Notes: generated by a model from the sequence alone, not told the origin. A DNA stretch of 64,000 nucleotides from Spartobacteria bacterium (GCA_947471565.1 CANIVT010000003.1:1-64000); one strand, 5' to 3'. Shown: positions 17,378 to 26,773, counted from the stretch's first letter. Numbers and translations are program-made.

Positions 17378-18745
17378 TCAATACGGCTTGCCGATCGCGA
17401 AGAGACGGAAGCCGATCTCTCTCAACTTGGCGTGCGGCAGGATATTGCGTCCGTCAAAAAGGAACGCTGGCTTGAGCATCCCTTCGTAGATCTTCTGGAA
17501 GTCGAGCTCCTTAAACTCATCCCACTCGGTGAGCACGGCCACGGCGTGGGCGCCGTGGCATGCTTCGCCGACGTTCTTGACCACAATCAGATTGGGATTG
17601 CTTCCCGTGCCAAGGACATCGGCTCGGATCTGCTCCTCATCTACCTGGGGATCATAGACATACACCTTAGCCCCCTCGGCCAGGAGATCACGGCAGACCG
17701 AGATAGCAGCCGTCTCTCGCGTGTCATTGGTATCCTTCTTGAAGGCGAAGCCGAGGATACCGATGTGCTTTCCGTTCACCGTGTTGAAAAGATCCTTCAC
17801 AATACGGGTGCTGAAGCGCGACTTCTGCCAGTCGTTGATCTTCACGACGCTCTCCCAATAGGCAGCGACCTCAGGGAGTCCGAAGTGCTGACAGAGGTAG
17901 GTGAGATTGAGGATATCCTTCTGGAAGCAGGATCCCCCATAACCGACGGAGGCCTTCAAGAACTTGGGACCGATGCGTGAATCCTTACCAATCGCACGAG
18001 CCACCTCGTCCACATCAGCGCCGGTCGCCTCGCAGAGGGCGGAGATCGAGTTGATCGAGGAGATACGCTGGGCGAGGAAGGCATTGGCGACAAGCTTGGA
18101 AAGCTCGGAGGACCAGAGATTGGTGGTCAGGATCTTCTCACGGGGGATCCAGCGGGCATAGATCGAGACGACCTTCTCGATGGCGGCGAGGCCCTCGGGA
18201 GTCTGCTCTCCGCCGATGAGCACGCGGTCGGGGTTATTCAGATCCTCAACGGCGGTTCCCTCGGCAAGGAACTCAGGATTGGAGAGTACTTGGAAGGTTC
18301 CGTTCTTCGAGTTTGAGCGAAGGATGGTCATCATCGCCTCGGCCGTCTTCACCGGGATCGTGCTCTTCTCGACGATGATCTTCGGACCCTGGGCCTCCTC
18401 GGCAATCATGCGTGCTGCCGACTCGATGTACTTGAGGTCGGCTGCGCGTCCCGCACCGATGCCGTAGGTCTTGGTCGGAGTGCCGACACTCACAAAGATG
18501 ATATCCGACTCGCGGATCGCCTTGCGGACATCCGTGGAGAAGAAAAGATTCCTGCCGCGTGCCGATTCCACGACTTCCTGAAGCCCCGGCTCGTAGACCG
18601 GTAGCGTGTCGGAATTCCAAGCGGCGATGCGCTTTTCATTTGGGTCACAGACGGTGACGCGGATATCGGGGCACTTGGCCGCGATCATCGCCATGGTGGG
18701 GCCGCCGACATAACCGGCGCCGAGGCAGCAGATGGTAGTGCTCAT
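17378..18745 (-). CDS. ugd: UDP-glucose 6-dehydrogenase
   Basis: The enzyme oxidises UDP-glucose to UDP-glucuronate with two NAD+. The 455-residue protein starts with the Rossmann motif CLGAGYVGG (about residues 6-14). It has the VGTPT motif, [17 protein letters not shown], and the catalytic cysteine in [10 protein letters not shown] near residue 270. The C-terminal UDP-binding domain contains FDGRN. Its product is the substrate of the decarboxylase encoded 64 bp upstream, and both lie at the end of the leftward exopolysaccharide block. Confidence 0.96.
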   Translation of the reverse strand: MSTTICCLGAGYVGGPTMAMIAAKCPDIRVTVCDPNEKRIAAWNSDTLPVYEPGLQEVVESARGRNLFFSTDVRKAIRESDIIFVSVGTPTKTYGIGAGRAADLKYIESAARMIAEEAQGPKIIVEKSTIPVKTAEAMMTILRSNSKNGTFQVLSNPEFLAEGTAVEDLNNPDRVLIGGEQTPEGLAAIEKVVSIYARWIPREKILTTNLWSSELSKLVANAFLAQRISSINSISALCEATGADVDEVARAIGKDSRIGPKFLKASVGYGGSCFQKDILNLTYLCQHFGLPEVAAYWESVVKINDWQKSRFSTRIVKDLFNTVNGKHIGILGFAFKKDTNDTRETAAISVCRDLLAEGAKVYVYDPQVDEEQIRADVLGTGSNPNLIVVKNVGEACHGAHAVAVLTEWDEFKELDFQKIYEGMLKPAFLFDGRNILPHAKLREIGFRLFAIGKPY

Positions 18746-18759
18746 GAGATGGAAAAAAA

Positions 18760-18785
18760 GTTAGAAGGTTAAAACGTAAAGGGCG
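18760..18785. repeat. Degenerate heptad (GTTAAAA-type) intergenic repeat, short copy
   Basis: The gap between uxs and ugd holds a run built from GTTAGAA/GGTTAAAA/CGTAAAG-like words ending in GGGCG. Similar but longer runs occur at 48768-48864 and 52995-53095. The copy here has no opposing arm. Confidence 0.55.
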
Positions 18786-18809
18786 AAAGAGTGATCGGAA
18801 GAGGGTTTC

Positions 18810-19742
18810 TCACTTTGCGAGGGCTTCGCGGAAGTAGGAGATGGTCTTCTCGAGACCCGCCTCGAGCGGGATCTGCGGCTCCCAGCCAAGTGTTTCCTTG
18901 GCCAGTGTGATGTCGGGACGACGCTGCTTGGGGTCATCCGAGGGAAGCGGCTTGTGAGTGATTTTGGACTTTCCTCCGACCTTCTTGAGCACGAGCTCAG
19001 CCAGTTGCAGCATGGTGAACTCACCGGGGTTACCGAGATTCATTGGACCGATGCACTTTTCCTGCTCCATGAAACGGAGGAATCCCTCGACGAGGTCATC
19101 CACAAAACAGAAGGAACGTGTCTGCGATCCATCGCCATAAACGGTCAGATCGTTCCCTTGGAGGGCCTGCACGATGAAGTTGGAGACGACGCGTCCATCG
19201 TCCGCCAGCATGCGCGGGCCATAGGTGTTGAAAATGCGGATCACGCGGATATCAACGCCGTGTTCCCGGTGATAGTCGAAGAAGAGCGTCTCCGCACAAC
19301 GCTTCCCCTCGTCATAGCAGGAGCGTAGGCCGATCGGATTGACATTGCCCCAGTAGGATTCCTGCTGGGGGTGCACAGCGGGATCGCCGTAAACCTCCGA
19401 GGTGGAGGCCTGGAAGACACGTGCCTTGACCCTCTTGGCGAGCCCGAGGCAGTTGATCGATCCCGTGACCGAGGTCTTCATCGTCTTGATCGGATTGTAC
19501 TGGTAATGGGGCGGAGAGGCCGGGCAGGCAAGGTTATAGATCCGATCCACCTCGAACTTGAAGGGGTCGATGATGTCATGCCTCACCAACTCGAAGCGGG
19601 GATTGCCGACGAGATGCTGGATGTTGGCCTTCCGCCCGGTGAAGAAGTTATCAAGGCAAATGACGTCGTGACCTTGCCCGATGAGGCGATCGCAAAGGTG
19701 GGAGCCGAGAAATCCGGCACCGCCGGTGACGAGGATACGCAT
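18810..19742 (-). CDS. UDP-glucuronate decarboxylase (UDP-xylose synthase), SDR family
   Basis: The 310-residue extended short-chain dehydrogenase converts UDP-glucuronate to UDP-xylose (or the 4-keto pentose). It has [10 protein letters not shown] (about residues 7-16), [18 protein letters not shown], which is diagnostic of the UXS branch, and the catalytic STSEVYGDP and CYDEGKR segments (Tyr-xxx-Lys). It lies between wzc and ugd, so the pair most likely supplies UDP-GlcA and UDP-xylose for the exopolysaccharide. Confidence 0.93.
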   Translation of the reverse strand: MRILVTGGAGFLGSHLCDRLIGQGHDVICLDNFFTGRKANIQHLVGNPRFELVRHDIIDPFKFEVDRIYNLACPASPPHYQYNPIKTMKTSVTGSINCLGLAKRVKARVFQASTSEVYGDPAVHPQQESYWGNVNPIGLRSCYDEGKRCAETLFFDYHREHGVDIRVIRIFNTYGPRMLADDGRVVSNFIVQALQGNDLTVYGDGSQTRSFCFVDDLVEGFLRFMEQEKCIGPMNLGNPGEFTMLQLAELVLKKVGGKSKITHKPLPSDDPKQRRPDITLAKETLGWEPQIPLEAGLEKTISYFREALAK

Positions 19743-19836
19743 AGTGGTTTCTGTTGGGTGGTTGCTGTTAAAAAAAGGAGGTTGCCTAGTTTGGCATCAG
19801 GTTTGGAGAAATAAGAAGGATCCCGAGCTTTCTTTT

Positions 19837-22170
19837 TTAGCTGCCGTAGACACCCTTGGTTCCGTAGCTCCCGTAATATTTTCCAGAATAGTAGTAGGAG
19901 TAGGAACTCGCCTCGGTCGGCAGGCAATTGAAGACGATACCCGCGGGACGGACCTTGATGTCGGAGAGCGATTTGATGGCCCGCACGACGATCTTTGCCG
20001 GAGTCATGAAAGAACGGGCCACCAACAGCACCACGTCCACCCCCGGTGCAATCAGAAAGGTATCGCTCACAGCTAGAACCGGAGCGGAATCAACAACCAC
20101 ACGATCGTAGCTTTTAAGCGCGGATGCGAGGAGATCGCGGAAGGGTTGGCCGGCCAGCAGCTCGGAAGGATTACTGGAGCGCCCTCCCGAGGTGAGAACA
20201 CTCAATCCCTCCACTCCAGAGGCGATCGCGGCGGTTTCAAGGGAAGCGGATCCCAGCAGGACTTCGGAGAGGCCCGGCTTTCGGTTCATCCCGAAGAAAA
20301 TTTTGGAAACCGTGGGCTTGCGCAGATCGGCATCGATCAGGAGTGTCCGGAGGCCCTGCTGGGCCAGAGTGGCCGAGAAGTTGCAACTGGAGAATGATTT
20401 ACCCTCCGAGGGAAGAGCACTTGTGAACAGGAACGTGCGCTGGTTTTCGACACGTGCATTCATGGCCACGGTCGCCCGCAGGGACCGGAAAGCCTCGGCA
20501 ACAATTCCGCTGCGGTCGTTTTTCACCACGATTTCGCTCCCTGCGGGAAGAGCGGAGGCCATGTGCGGGTGGCCGAGCATGGCCAGAACCGGCCTCAATT
20601 CGTCGTGAACATCGTTGAGCCGGTGGGAAAGGCTTCGGGAATGATCCCGCAGAATGGCAACGGAATCCCTCCAGGCGGAACTCATCTCAGCAAACTGTTC
20701 CTTGGAGAACAGGCCGAACTTTGTTGCCGAGGCACCGCCGATCTGGGGAATGGCGGCGACGACATCCAATCCCGTCAAATGCTCCGCCTGATCGACGGTC
20801 TTCATGCTCGTGTCGAGTTTATGCAGGCCGATGATGATACCGATGCCCAAGGCAATTCCCGTCAGCAAAGCTTGCAACAGAACTTTCAACGGAGGCTTCG
20901 TGACCGGGGAGGCACCCGTTGCCGCTTCCTGCAACTGCACCGGCGAGTCGGCCAACTCCTTGGTCACATCGACCTCCTTGATCCGGGCAAGAACCGCCTC
21001 GTAGAGGGCCCTGTCGCTCTCAAGTTCTCGCTTCAGATCGTTGTACTCAATCGATTTTCCCGTCACTTCCAGAAGCCTCTTCTCCGCGGTCTCACGCTCT
21101 AGCTTGGTTGCGGCCTCCTGAGCCAGCAGGCTAGTGCGGATTGACTCGAGCAGGCTCACCACGTCTGCGAGCACCTTGTCCAATTCCTGCGAGGAAAGAT
21201 CCAGCTGCGTTTTGATGGAAATGTAGACGGGGTGCTTTGGGCGGTAACGCTGCTTCACCAGAACAAATTCCTTTTCGAGCGAAGACTGTTGGGTGAGCAG
21301 TGCGGCCACTTTGGGTTCACCCGCCACGCTGGGCAACCTCAAGAGCTCCTTGGAATTGCCGGCATTCGCTCGAGCGATCGAGAGATCGCTGTTGATCTGG
21401 GTGAGCTTCGACTGGATCAGATTCTGGCGGGTCGAGAGTTCCGTGATCTGGGCCTGTGTCTCCTGGAGCATGGACTCCATGGAGGCGGCTCGCTCACGCT
21501 CACGGAAGTTCTGCATGCCTTCCTCGGATGCCCTCATCCTCTTGCGCAGGCGGTCCGACTCTTCCATCAGGAAAGAACTTGCCGAACGGGTGGCCTCGGC
21601 TCTCTGGTCGTGGACATACCTGAGATATTCCTCCGCATAAGCATTCGCCAGCTTGACGGACAACCCTGGATTACGCGTGGTAATGAAGATGTCGATCAGG
21701 CGTGTGTTGAGGCGATAGGAAGCGTTGGCCATTCCCATGAGCTTGCCGGCCGCCTGCTCCGGAGAGGGATCACCCCAGAGGCCTGTGGCGGAAACAAATT
21801 CCCGGTCCTGGGCAAGCTTGAGGTGGTTCACCACCCTCAAGGCAAAAGGATAGCTCCTAATGAGGTCGACCAGGGTGTTGATCATGTCGATCGACTTGAT
21901 CTGATCGTCGCGCACCTCCTCCATCTTGAGACTCAGCACCTTGCTCTTGACCTGCTCAATGAAGAGAACCGAACGCGCCCGATAGAGATTCTGCTGGGTG
22001 ACAGCCGAGAGAATGCCCCACACAAGCGAAAGTCCTAAACAAAGAACCAGGATCCAGGAACGGGACCTGATGGCATAATAGTATTCGCGCCAGTCAAAGC
22101 CGCCGTTCTTGTGGGAATGAGGGTTCCCTTCCGAATGGTGAGAGACCGAGTGATGCTGGCTGTTAGGCAT
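19837..22170 (-). CDS. wzc: Polysaccharide biosynthesis tyrosine autokinase, Wzc-like
   Basis: This 777-residue inner-membrane protein is a chain-length regulator fused to a BY-kinase. The N-terminal Wzz region has two membrane helices (about 38-58 and 425-445) flanking a coiled-coil periplasmic segment. The kinase domain has Walker A SALPSEGKS near residues 583-592, Walker A' LLIDADLRKP and VVDSAPVL. The extreme C-terminus is a tyrosine cluster with eight Tyr in the last 20 residues, the usual autophosphorylation tail. A TTG at 22194 is also in frame; the ATG at 22170 clears the wza stop by 14 bp. No phosphatase gene is adjacent. Confidence 0.93.
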   Translation of the reverse strand: MPNSQHHSVSHHSEGNPHSHKNGGFDWREYYYAIRSRSWILVLCLGLSLVWGILSAVTQQNLYRARSVLFIEQVKSKVLSLKMEEVRDDQIKSIDMINTLVDLIRSYPFALRVVNHLKLAQDREFVSATGLWGDPSPEQAAGKLMGMANASYRLNTRLIDIFITTRNPGLSVKLANAYAEEYLRYVHDQRAEATRSASSFLMEESDRLRKRMRASEEGMQNFRERERAASMESMLQETQAQITELSTRQNLIQSKLTQINSDLSIARANAGNSKELLRLPSVAGEPKVAALLTQQSSLEKEFVLVKQRYRPKHPVYISIKTQLDLSSQELDKVLADVVSLLESIRTSLLAQEAATKLERETAEKRLLEVTGKSIEYNDLKRELESDRALYEAVLARIKEVDVTKELADSPVQLQEAATGASPVTKPPLKVLLQALLTGIALGIGIIIGLHKLDTSMKTVDQAEHLTGLDVVAAIPQIGGASATKFGLFSKEQFAEMSSAWRDSVAILRDHSRSLSHRLNDVHDELRPVLAMLGHPHMASALPAGSEIVVKNDRSGIVAEAFRSLRATVAMNARVENQRTFLFTSALPSEGKSFSSCNFSATLAQQGLRTLLIDADLRKPTVSKIFFGMNRKPGLSEVLLGSASLETAAIASGVEGLSVLTSGGRSSNPSELLAGQPFRDLLASALKSYDRVVVDSAPVLAVSDTFLIAPGVDVVLLVARSFMTPAKIVVRAIKSLSDIKVRPAGIVFNCLPTEASSYSYYYSGKYYGSYGTKGVYGS

Positions 22171-22184
22171 AGGAGGGGAAGTTT

Positions 22185-22913
22185 TCAGTACCAACTCTCT
22201 CCAACATTGATCACGTCGCCATTCTCAATCTGGAACTTGTCCACTCCGGAATCGGAGAGCTTCTTCGCGTTGACCTTAAACGTGCGAACCACATCCCCCT
22301 CACGGCGCTTCACCACCACGTGACCGCGGTCGGCGATCCGAGTGAATCCACCAGCCATCCCGATGGCCTCCAGAAGTCCGATCTCCTCGCCCCCGCCGAA
22401 CTCATAGGCCCCCGGCTTTCCCACCTGTCCGATGATGGTGAACTTCCGTGAATTATAAGCAGCGATGTTCAGGTAGATCTGCGGCTCGACCAGATAATCG
22501 GCGTTGTATTTCTGGCGGATGAGCGTGGTCGCAGACCGCACGGTAAGCCCCCCGATCTTGATTTCACCCAGAAGCGGCAACTGCACCATGCCATCCTTAC
22601 CTATTTTGGAACGGAGACTCAGATCCTGCTCCCGGTAGACAATCATCTCGATGGTGTCACCGGGCCTGAGGACATAATCCCCGTTGGCGGCACCGAAGTT
22701 CGCCTGCGAAGCAATGCCAGAAGAGCCCGCTGGCATTGGCGGTGGCGTCAGCACGGCGTCTCTCGCCGGCTTGGACACCGTAACCGCAGGCTGCGCCGGG
22801 GGATTATCCACGGCTGCGGCCGGATCGTTTTGGGCCATTGCCAGCGCGCCACCCCAAAAAAACGCAATCCCCACCCCAATTGCGAGGCGTGTCTGTCGGT
22901 TGAGGAAAACCAT
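22185..22913 (-). CDS. Polysaccharide export protein, Wza-like
   Basis: This 242-residue secreted protein has an N-terminal signal (about 1-28, ending ALAMAQN) and a Pro/Ala-rich linker. The polysaccharide export domain follows (YVLRPGDTIEMIVYREQDLS, about 80-160) with a SLBB-type repeat (FTIIGQVGKPGAYEF). It should form the periplasmic part of the export channel with Wzc. It lacks an obvious lipobox and is shorter than E. coli Wza, so the outer-membrane portion may be supplied by the beta-barrel protein encoded just upstream. Confidence 0.9.
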   Translation of the reverse strand: MVFLNRQTRLAIGVGIAFFWGGALAMAQNDPAAAVDNPPAQPAVTVSKPARDAVLTPPPMPAGSSGIASQANFGAANGDYVLRPGDTIEMIVYREQDLSLRSKIGKDGMVQLPLLGEIKIGGLTVRSATTLIRQKYNADYLVEPQIYLNIAAYNSRKFTIIGQVGKPGAYEFGGGEEIGLLEAIGMAGGFTRIADRGHVVVKRREGDVVRTFKVNAKKLSDSGVDKFQIENGDVINVGESWY

Positions 22914-22941
22914 ACCGTAACGTAACTCCTTTGCGGTAAAA

Positions 22942-24564
22942 CTACAGCGAGAAATTCAGACTGACAGCATACCAAGCCTGAGAGAGGGCGGAATTATTGC
23001 CCCCCGACTGAATGGTCTGACCGCTGTTATAGTAGACGCTGTTGTTGAGATTCACCCAATCGCGGATCTTCCAAACCACCGAGGCTGTCGCCAGATAATA
23101 GCTCCCCGGAATCTGAGCCGCTGCACCCGTCGTCGGCGTCTGCCCTCCGTTGATATTCTGGTAGAACTGCTTGGTATAACCGCCGGAAAGAACCACGCTG
23201 ATGTTGGAAAAGAGTTGTTGATTCACCGAGCCGACGATTCCTCGAGTGATCAGGTATTGGCTCGCGGCGATGTTGGAATAGCTCTCCGCCTGCGAGACCC
23301 CGACGCTGACCGTTGTCTTCTCACGAGGACTCCAACTCAGCAGGAAATTCAATTCAGGAACAATGTCCGAACCCTGTTCCCCTGTGGAGAAGGCCACGGA
23401 GGTCTTGGCTGTCGGGGTATAGTTAAAGCCAGCCGTCCACGCGGGCTTGAAGCCGAGGTTCTGATTGCGATTCGCCGAAGCAGAGGTTCCGTTGTAGGAG
23501 ATGTTCGTCGAGTTATTGAGCCACAGTTGGCGTCCGCCGAAGCTCCCCTCCACGGCAAGCTTTCCCGTGACGTCATACTTCACCTTCCCCATCGCCTGCA
23601 CATACTGGATCGTGGATTTCGTGGTGCTGTTGACGACTCCGCCTTGGGCGGTCGACGACTGTCCGAGGGACTGGTAAGTCGACCCCACGGCGAGAATAGT
23701 GCTCAAGTGGGTCTTGGTGCTCACCTCATAGATCGGCGTGATTTGAGCGTAATAGCTGGAGACATTGTTGTTGGGGGTGTTGGTGGCCCCCGATGTGTTC
23801 TGGATCGAGTACCCCCCCTTGGCAGCCACGGCCGCCTGATCCGAAAGGAGGTATTTGAACTCCGTGTTGGCGTTGCCATTGAACTGCTGGTTGTTGGACC
23901 CCGTGCTTAGGTCAAAGCCGTTGCCCTGCGACGCGGTGATGAGAGTGCTCCAGATATAGCGGCTCATCTCGAGGATGGTCTTGAACAGCGCCGTCTGGGA
24001 GAAGGGATTGCGTTGGGCTCCGGTTCCGTTGGCCACGAAATTCTTGTTCGAGTAATACTTGTAGCCGACGGAATAGCCTGCGGAGATCGCCCATGGTCCG
24101 TGCAACCGGTCATAAAGAAAGGCTCCCGAGGGGGCGATGAAGGGGCTACTTCCGGTGCGGTAGCGGTTGGCGTTGTTGCCGGCAGTGGAAGCATTCGTCA
24201 GACCTTGATTGGAAATCTGCCATCCCACTCCGAGGGAGGGCTTGAAGACAAACGGGGACTTCTGCTCCACACCCGCCATGGAGGCCTCGACCTCGCGCTG
24301 CACCTCGTCAGGGGTCTGGAGCGCTCCCACGACGGCCCCGAGGCTGTTGAGGGGCGTGATGGTGCCTCCCAGCGGGATCTGGTCCACCTGCTCCCCGACC
24401 CACTGCGACCGGAACTGGCTTTGCTGGATCGTCGGAACTCCCTGCGCCGCAAGGCTCGCAACCGTCAGGAGAAGGACGAGCACAGCAGTCCAAAGACCGC
24501 TTCCAAAACGAAGCAGCCCACTGACTACATGAAGAATGCTCGGTTTCCTGGAACAGGCGGACAT
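22942..24564 (-). CDS. Predicted outer-membrane beta-barrel protein of the exopolysaccharide locus
   Basis: This is a 540-residue protein. A signal sequence at about residues 20-41 ends ASLAAQG, after a basic start. The rest is rich in Asn, Thr, Ser, Gly and aromatic residues in alternating patterns, ending with an aromatic residue pair and SLNFSL, as in porin-like barrels. Many verrucomicrobial and proteobacterial exopolysaccharide loci carry such a putative beta-barrel. It may provide or assist the outer-membrane exit. The frame extends to a TTG at 24648, with an ATG at 24633; the ATG at 24564 gives the best signal peptide. It is the first gene of the leftward block with wza and wzc. Confidence 0.75.
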   Translation of the reverse strand: MSACSRKPSILHVVSGLLRFGSGLWTAVLVLLLTVASLAAQGVPTIQQSQFRSQWVGEQVDQIPLGGTITPLNSLGAVVGALQTPDEVQREVEASMAGVEQKSPFVFKPSLGVGWQISNQGLTNASTAGNNANRYRTGSSPFIAPSGAFLYDRLHGPWAISAGYSVGYKYYSNKNFVANGTGAQRNPFSQTALFKTILEMSRYIWSTLITASQGNGFDLSTGSNNQQFNGNANTEFKYLLSDQAAVAAKGGYSIQNTSGATNTPNNNVSSYYAQITPIYEVSTKTHLSTILAVGSTYQSLGQSSTAQGGVVNSTTKSTIQYVQAMGKVKYDVTGKLAVEGSFGGRQLWLNNSTNISYNGTSASANRNQNLGFKPAWTAGFNYTPTAKTSVAFSTGEQGSDIVPELNFLLSWSPREKTTVSVGVSQAESYSNIAASQYLITRGIVGSVNQQLFSNISVVLSGGYTKQFYQNINGGQTPTTGAAAQIPGSYYLATASVVWKIRDWVNLNNSVYYNSGQTIQSGGNNSALSQAWYAVSLNFSL

Positions 24565-24917
24565 GGGAGGGGGAAAGGCGGAAAATAGTCGGGGGTTGAT
24601 TGCGGAAAGTCGAGAGATTGCCTTACCCGGCATCGAAGCATGGCGCAAAGATCATCGTTTTACGACTATGCAAGGCATCGCATCCCGATGAAATTGTCGA
24701 CATCCATGCCCCTGCCAGCCTTGATCAGGATCATCAAAAAGCCTGCACAAGCGCCGTTTCGGCGAAAAAAGACACAACATACTCCATCACAATTGGATAC
24801 ACATCTTTTAAGAACAAAGCGACCCTGTTAAAAAAAAGAGAGATCAAGCCCCACGCTAGAGAGAAGCACCTTCCTCAAAGCACATCCATCACAACCCGCC
24901 CAATAAGTGGGACTTAT
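24565..24917. other. Gene-free stretch upstream of the exopolysaccharide block
   Basis: About 350 bp separate the leftward beta-barrel gene from the rightward peptide gene. The rightward frame is open from about 24600, but this part has no start signal or family likeness and reads like non-coding DNA. The promoter of the exopolysaccharide operon should be here on the minus strand; I could not find a convincing sigma-70 or sigma-54 site. Confidence 0.5.
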
Positions 24918-24940
24918 GGGAATATTTTTTCAAAATTCCC
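24918..24940. promoter_or_regulatory. Palindrome abutting a promoter (possible operator)
   Basis: GGGAAT and its complement ATTCCC frame an A/T-rich centre, giving an almost symmetric 23-bp site. It ends one base before the -35-like TTGACG at 24942. The position is typical for a regulator or UP-like element, but no regulator is identified. Confidence 0.4.
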
Positions 24941-24941
24941 G

Positions 24942-24970
24942 TTGACGAGTTGGGAATGCTGCACGAGAAT
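24942..24970 (+). promoter_or_regulatory. Putative sigma-70-type promoter for the proline-rich peptide
   Basis: TTGACG (24942-24947, five of six consensus) and GAGAAT (24965-24970, four of six) are separated by 17 bp. The expected start of transcription, about 24976-24978, coincides with the ATG of the peptide gene, so its mRNA may be leaderless unless the in-frame ATG at 25011 is used. Confidence 0.4.
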
Positions 24971-24977
24971 ACGGGAA

Positions 24978-25160
24978 ATGAAGAAGCTCCTCCCCAAGCC
25001 TCTCCGCCGCATGAAAGCCCTGCTGATCATGGCCGGACTAGCCACAGCGCTTGTTTCCGAGACGTTTGCTGCGCCGACGCCGACTCCCAGTCCGACGCCT
25101 CAGCAGCGCGGAAGAAAACTGCTTCCGCCACCTCCGAACAGGACACCCTACAGCGGTTAA
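24978..25160 (+). CDS. Small secreted proline-rich peptide
   Basis: This is a 60-residue product of unknown function. A basic start (KKLLPKPLRRMK) precedes a hydrophobic stretch (about 13-30) with a signal-peptidase-like end at ETFAA. The mature part is about 28 residues of Pro/Thr/Ser repeats followed by Arg/Lys and four prolines. An internal ATG at 25011 would give 49 residues with a more classical signal peptide. The gene stands between the exopolysaccharide block and a PEP-CTERM gene, so an extracellular role is likely. I recognise no family. Confidence 0.5.
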   Translation: MKKLLPKPLRRMKALLIMAGLATALVSETFAAPTPTPSPTPQQRGRKLLPPPPNRTPYSG

Positions 25161-25209
25161 ACATTTTTTGAACAAATCCCTCCAACCCTGCATCTAAAGC
25201 ATTAGAAAT

Positions 25210-26316
25210 ATGAAAATCCGATTCCCCTCCTCAACTCTTGCGCTATCGCTTTGCAGCCTCCTCGGGGTGCCCTTTTCAGTCCAAGCTCAAACGGTAGCAA
25301 CAAACAGCCCTTCAATCGCCAATCTGACTCAGACAGTGCTGTACGCTACTGATTTCAAAAACAGTACCAATAATAGTTTTTGGGGTGGCCCTGGTGGATC
25401 CTACACCTACACATCCAATGCGAATGGTGGCACCGTGGTTTCCGGAACGGGTTATTGGGCAACCCTTACTTCAGGCCAGGACGGTTGGCAGACCTTAGGT
25501 ATTAACCAACAAGGATATGGACCAGGTGTGATTCTGCAGAGTACCCAAATTTCCTACAGAAACAATCCTTATTTAAACATTTTGGGTGGAGATACATTGT
25601 TCTCCACGGATATTGGCAATAGCGGAACTTATCCACAGAGTCAGACGACTTACGTGGCTCAGTCCCACGCTGACACTCCATACAACCAGATACATTTTGA
25701 CTCCACCTTCTGGATCAATGCCACGACGCCGAATTCCAATGGTGATTGGGACACACTGGGATGGTCTTTGCTGAACAGCGCCAATCAGAACTTGATGAGC
25801 ATTAATTTTAATACACTTGATAACGGTGCAAGCTGGCAATTGTCTGCCACTCCTTTTGGAAGCACCAACAAGCAAGTTCTTCAAAAGTTTAATGGAACTG
25901 CCCTTGATTCCATATCCGAGGGGCAGATTGTTCACCTTGGATTCAACATTTACAATCTTGGAACAGCTCAGTCGACCATTGAAGTTCTCAATTACGCCAG
26001 TATCACTGGCACCAATGTGCCAACCCCTGTTTCTGGAACCCTTCTGGGACGTAATGTAATAGCGGGCGGTGAGAATTCGGCCGACATCCTTGGAGGTAAT
26101 CAGATATCATCGCTGTCAGCGACTTGGACTCTTGCTAGCTCAGATAACCAAGTTTACACGGATGAAAATGGTAATTTCACAGGATTTAACAATTACGCTG
26201 ACCAATCTCTTGTCATGTCCACCCTCCTCATCACTGTTCCGGAGCCTAAGACCTGGGCTCTGGTGGGTATTTCCGGGCTAATCATGGTGGTGGCCCTCCG
26301 CCGCAAGAAAGCCTGA
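25210..26316 (+). CDS. PEP-CTERM sorting domain-containing protein
   Basis: This 368-residue protein has an N-terminal signal peptide (about 1-27, ending VQAQT) and a long Asn/Thr/Ser/Gly-rich beta-type domain. Its C-terminal sorting signal (about 343-368) is Val-Pro-Glu-Pro, a hydrophobic helix, then RRKK. In known systems an exosortase (EpsH/XrtA type) cleaves at PEP and the protein goes to the surface or into the exopolysaccharide. The central region may be a concanavalin-like fold, but I cannot name a family. It is more A/T-rich than the neighbouring genes. A strong terminator follows. Confidence 0.88.
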   Translation: MKIRFPSSTLALSLCSLLGVPFSVQAQTVATNSPSIANLTQTVLYATDFKNSTNNSFWGGPGGSYTYTSNANGGTVVSGTGYWATLTSGQDGWQTLGINQQGYGPGVILQSTQISYRNNPYLNILGGDTLFSTDIGNSGTYPQSQTTYVAQSHADTPYNQIHFDSTFWINATTPNSNGDWDTLGWSLLNSANQNLMSINFNTLDNGASWQLSATPFGSTNKQVLQKFNGTALDSISEGQIVHLGFNIYNLGTAQSTIEVLNYASITGTNVPTPVSGTLLGRNVIAGGENSADILGGNQISSLSATWTLASSDNQVYTDENGNFTGFNNYADQSLVMSTLLITVPEPKTWALVGISGLIMVVALRRKKA

Positions 26317-26334
26317 TTCATAGTACCTCTTTAA

Positions 26335-26372
26335 CAAAAAGGGCCGCACCCGAAAGGATGCGGCCTTTTTGT
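26335..26372 (+). terminator. Rho-independent terminator after the PEP-CTERM gene
   Basis: A GGCCGCA/TGCGGCC stem with a CCCGAAAGGA-type loop is flanked by an A-run on the left and a T-run on the right. It starts 18 bp after the stop codon. The flanking A and T runs would let it work on both strands. Confidence 0.9.
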
Positions 26373-26571
26373 TTATCATGATGCTTCAATGAAGTAGCCT
26401 AGCAGATCAACACCATAGATCTAGGAGTAACACATCCCGATTCCTCAACTAACGGGTCAATCACGAAGCCAAGCATCCCATTGATTCCCTTCATCACTGT
26501 GAAAGTTCTTCATCCTTCCCCACGGGCAAGACCTTTGCACTCGTTATAATTCCCAACCAAAGAAATATACG

Positions 26572-26656
26572 TACCGGCGGTCGGGTTCGAACCGACACAT
26601 CTTTAGAGGATACCGGATTTTGAGTCCGGCGCGTCTGCCAATTCCGCCACGCCGGC
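26572..26656 (-). tRNA. tRNA-Leu (anticodon CAA)
   Basis: The minus strand folds into an 85-nt class II tRNA. The acceptor GCCGGCG pairs with CGCCGGU and A is the discriminator base, as expected for leucine. The D-arm is GGCGGAAUUGGCAGACGC-like. The anticodon stem CCGGA/UCCGG holds the loop CUCAAAA with anticodon CAA. A long variable arm and the T-arm GUCGG-UUCGAAC-CCGAC follow. CCA is not encoded. It decodes UUG. Confidence 0.95.
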
Positions 26657-26672
26657 GTACGCTTGGATCATG

Positions 26673-26701
26673 AATATGCCTTGATCAAGACATCCTGCCA
26701 A
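26673..26701 (-). promoter_or_regulatory. Promoter of tRNA-Leu
   Basis: On the minus strand TTGGCA (26701-26696, five of six consensus) and CATATT (26678-26673, four of six) are separated by 17 bp. The expected transcript start lies about 10 nt upstream of the mature tRNA 5' end at 26656. Confidence 0.65.
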
Positions 26702-26773
26702 GGCGTTCTTGAGCGCCCGAAAAACTTTTACTGACAGTGGCGTATCGGCCCATTGTGCGCTATGTTGCCAATC

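Noticed and set aside
21232-22038. 268-codon plus-strand frame across wzc
   Set aside because: It is antisense to the Wzz region and has no likeness to a known protein.
22920-24600. Sigma-54 promoter for the exopolysaccharide genes
   Set aside because: TGGCA-like words occur upstream, but none has the -12 GC at the right spacing.
24600-24977. Long version of the proline-rich peptide gene starting at 24600
   Set aside because: The first 126 codons are compositionally unlike a protein and a better start with a signal peptide and promoter lies at 24978.
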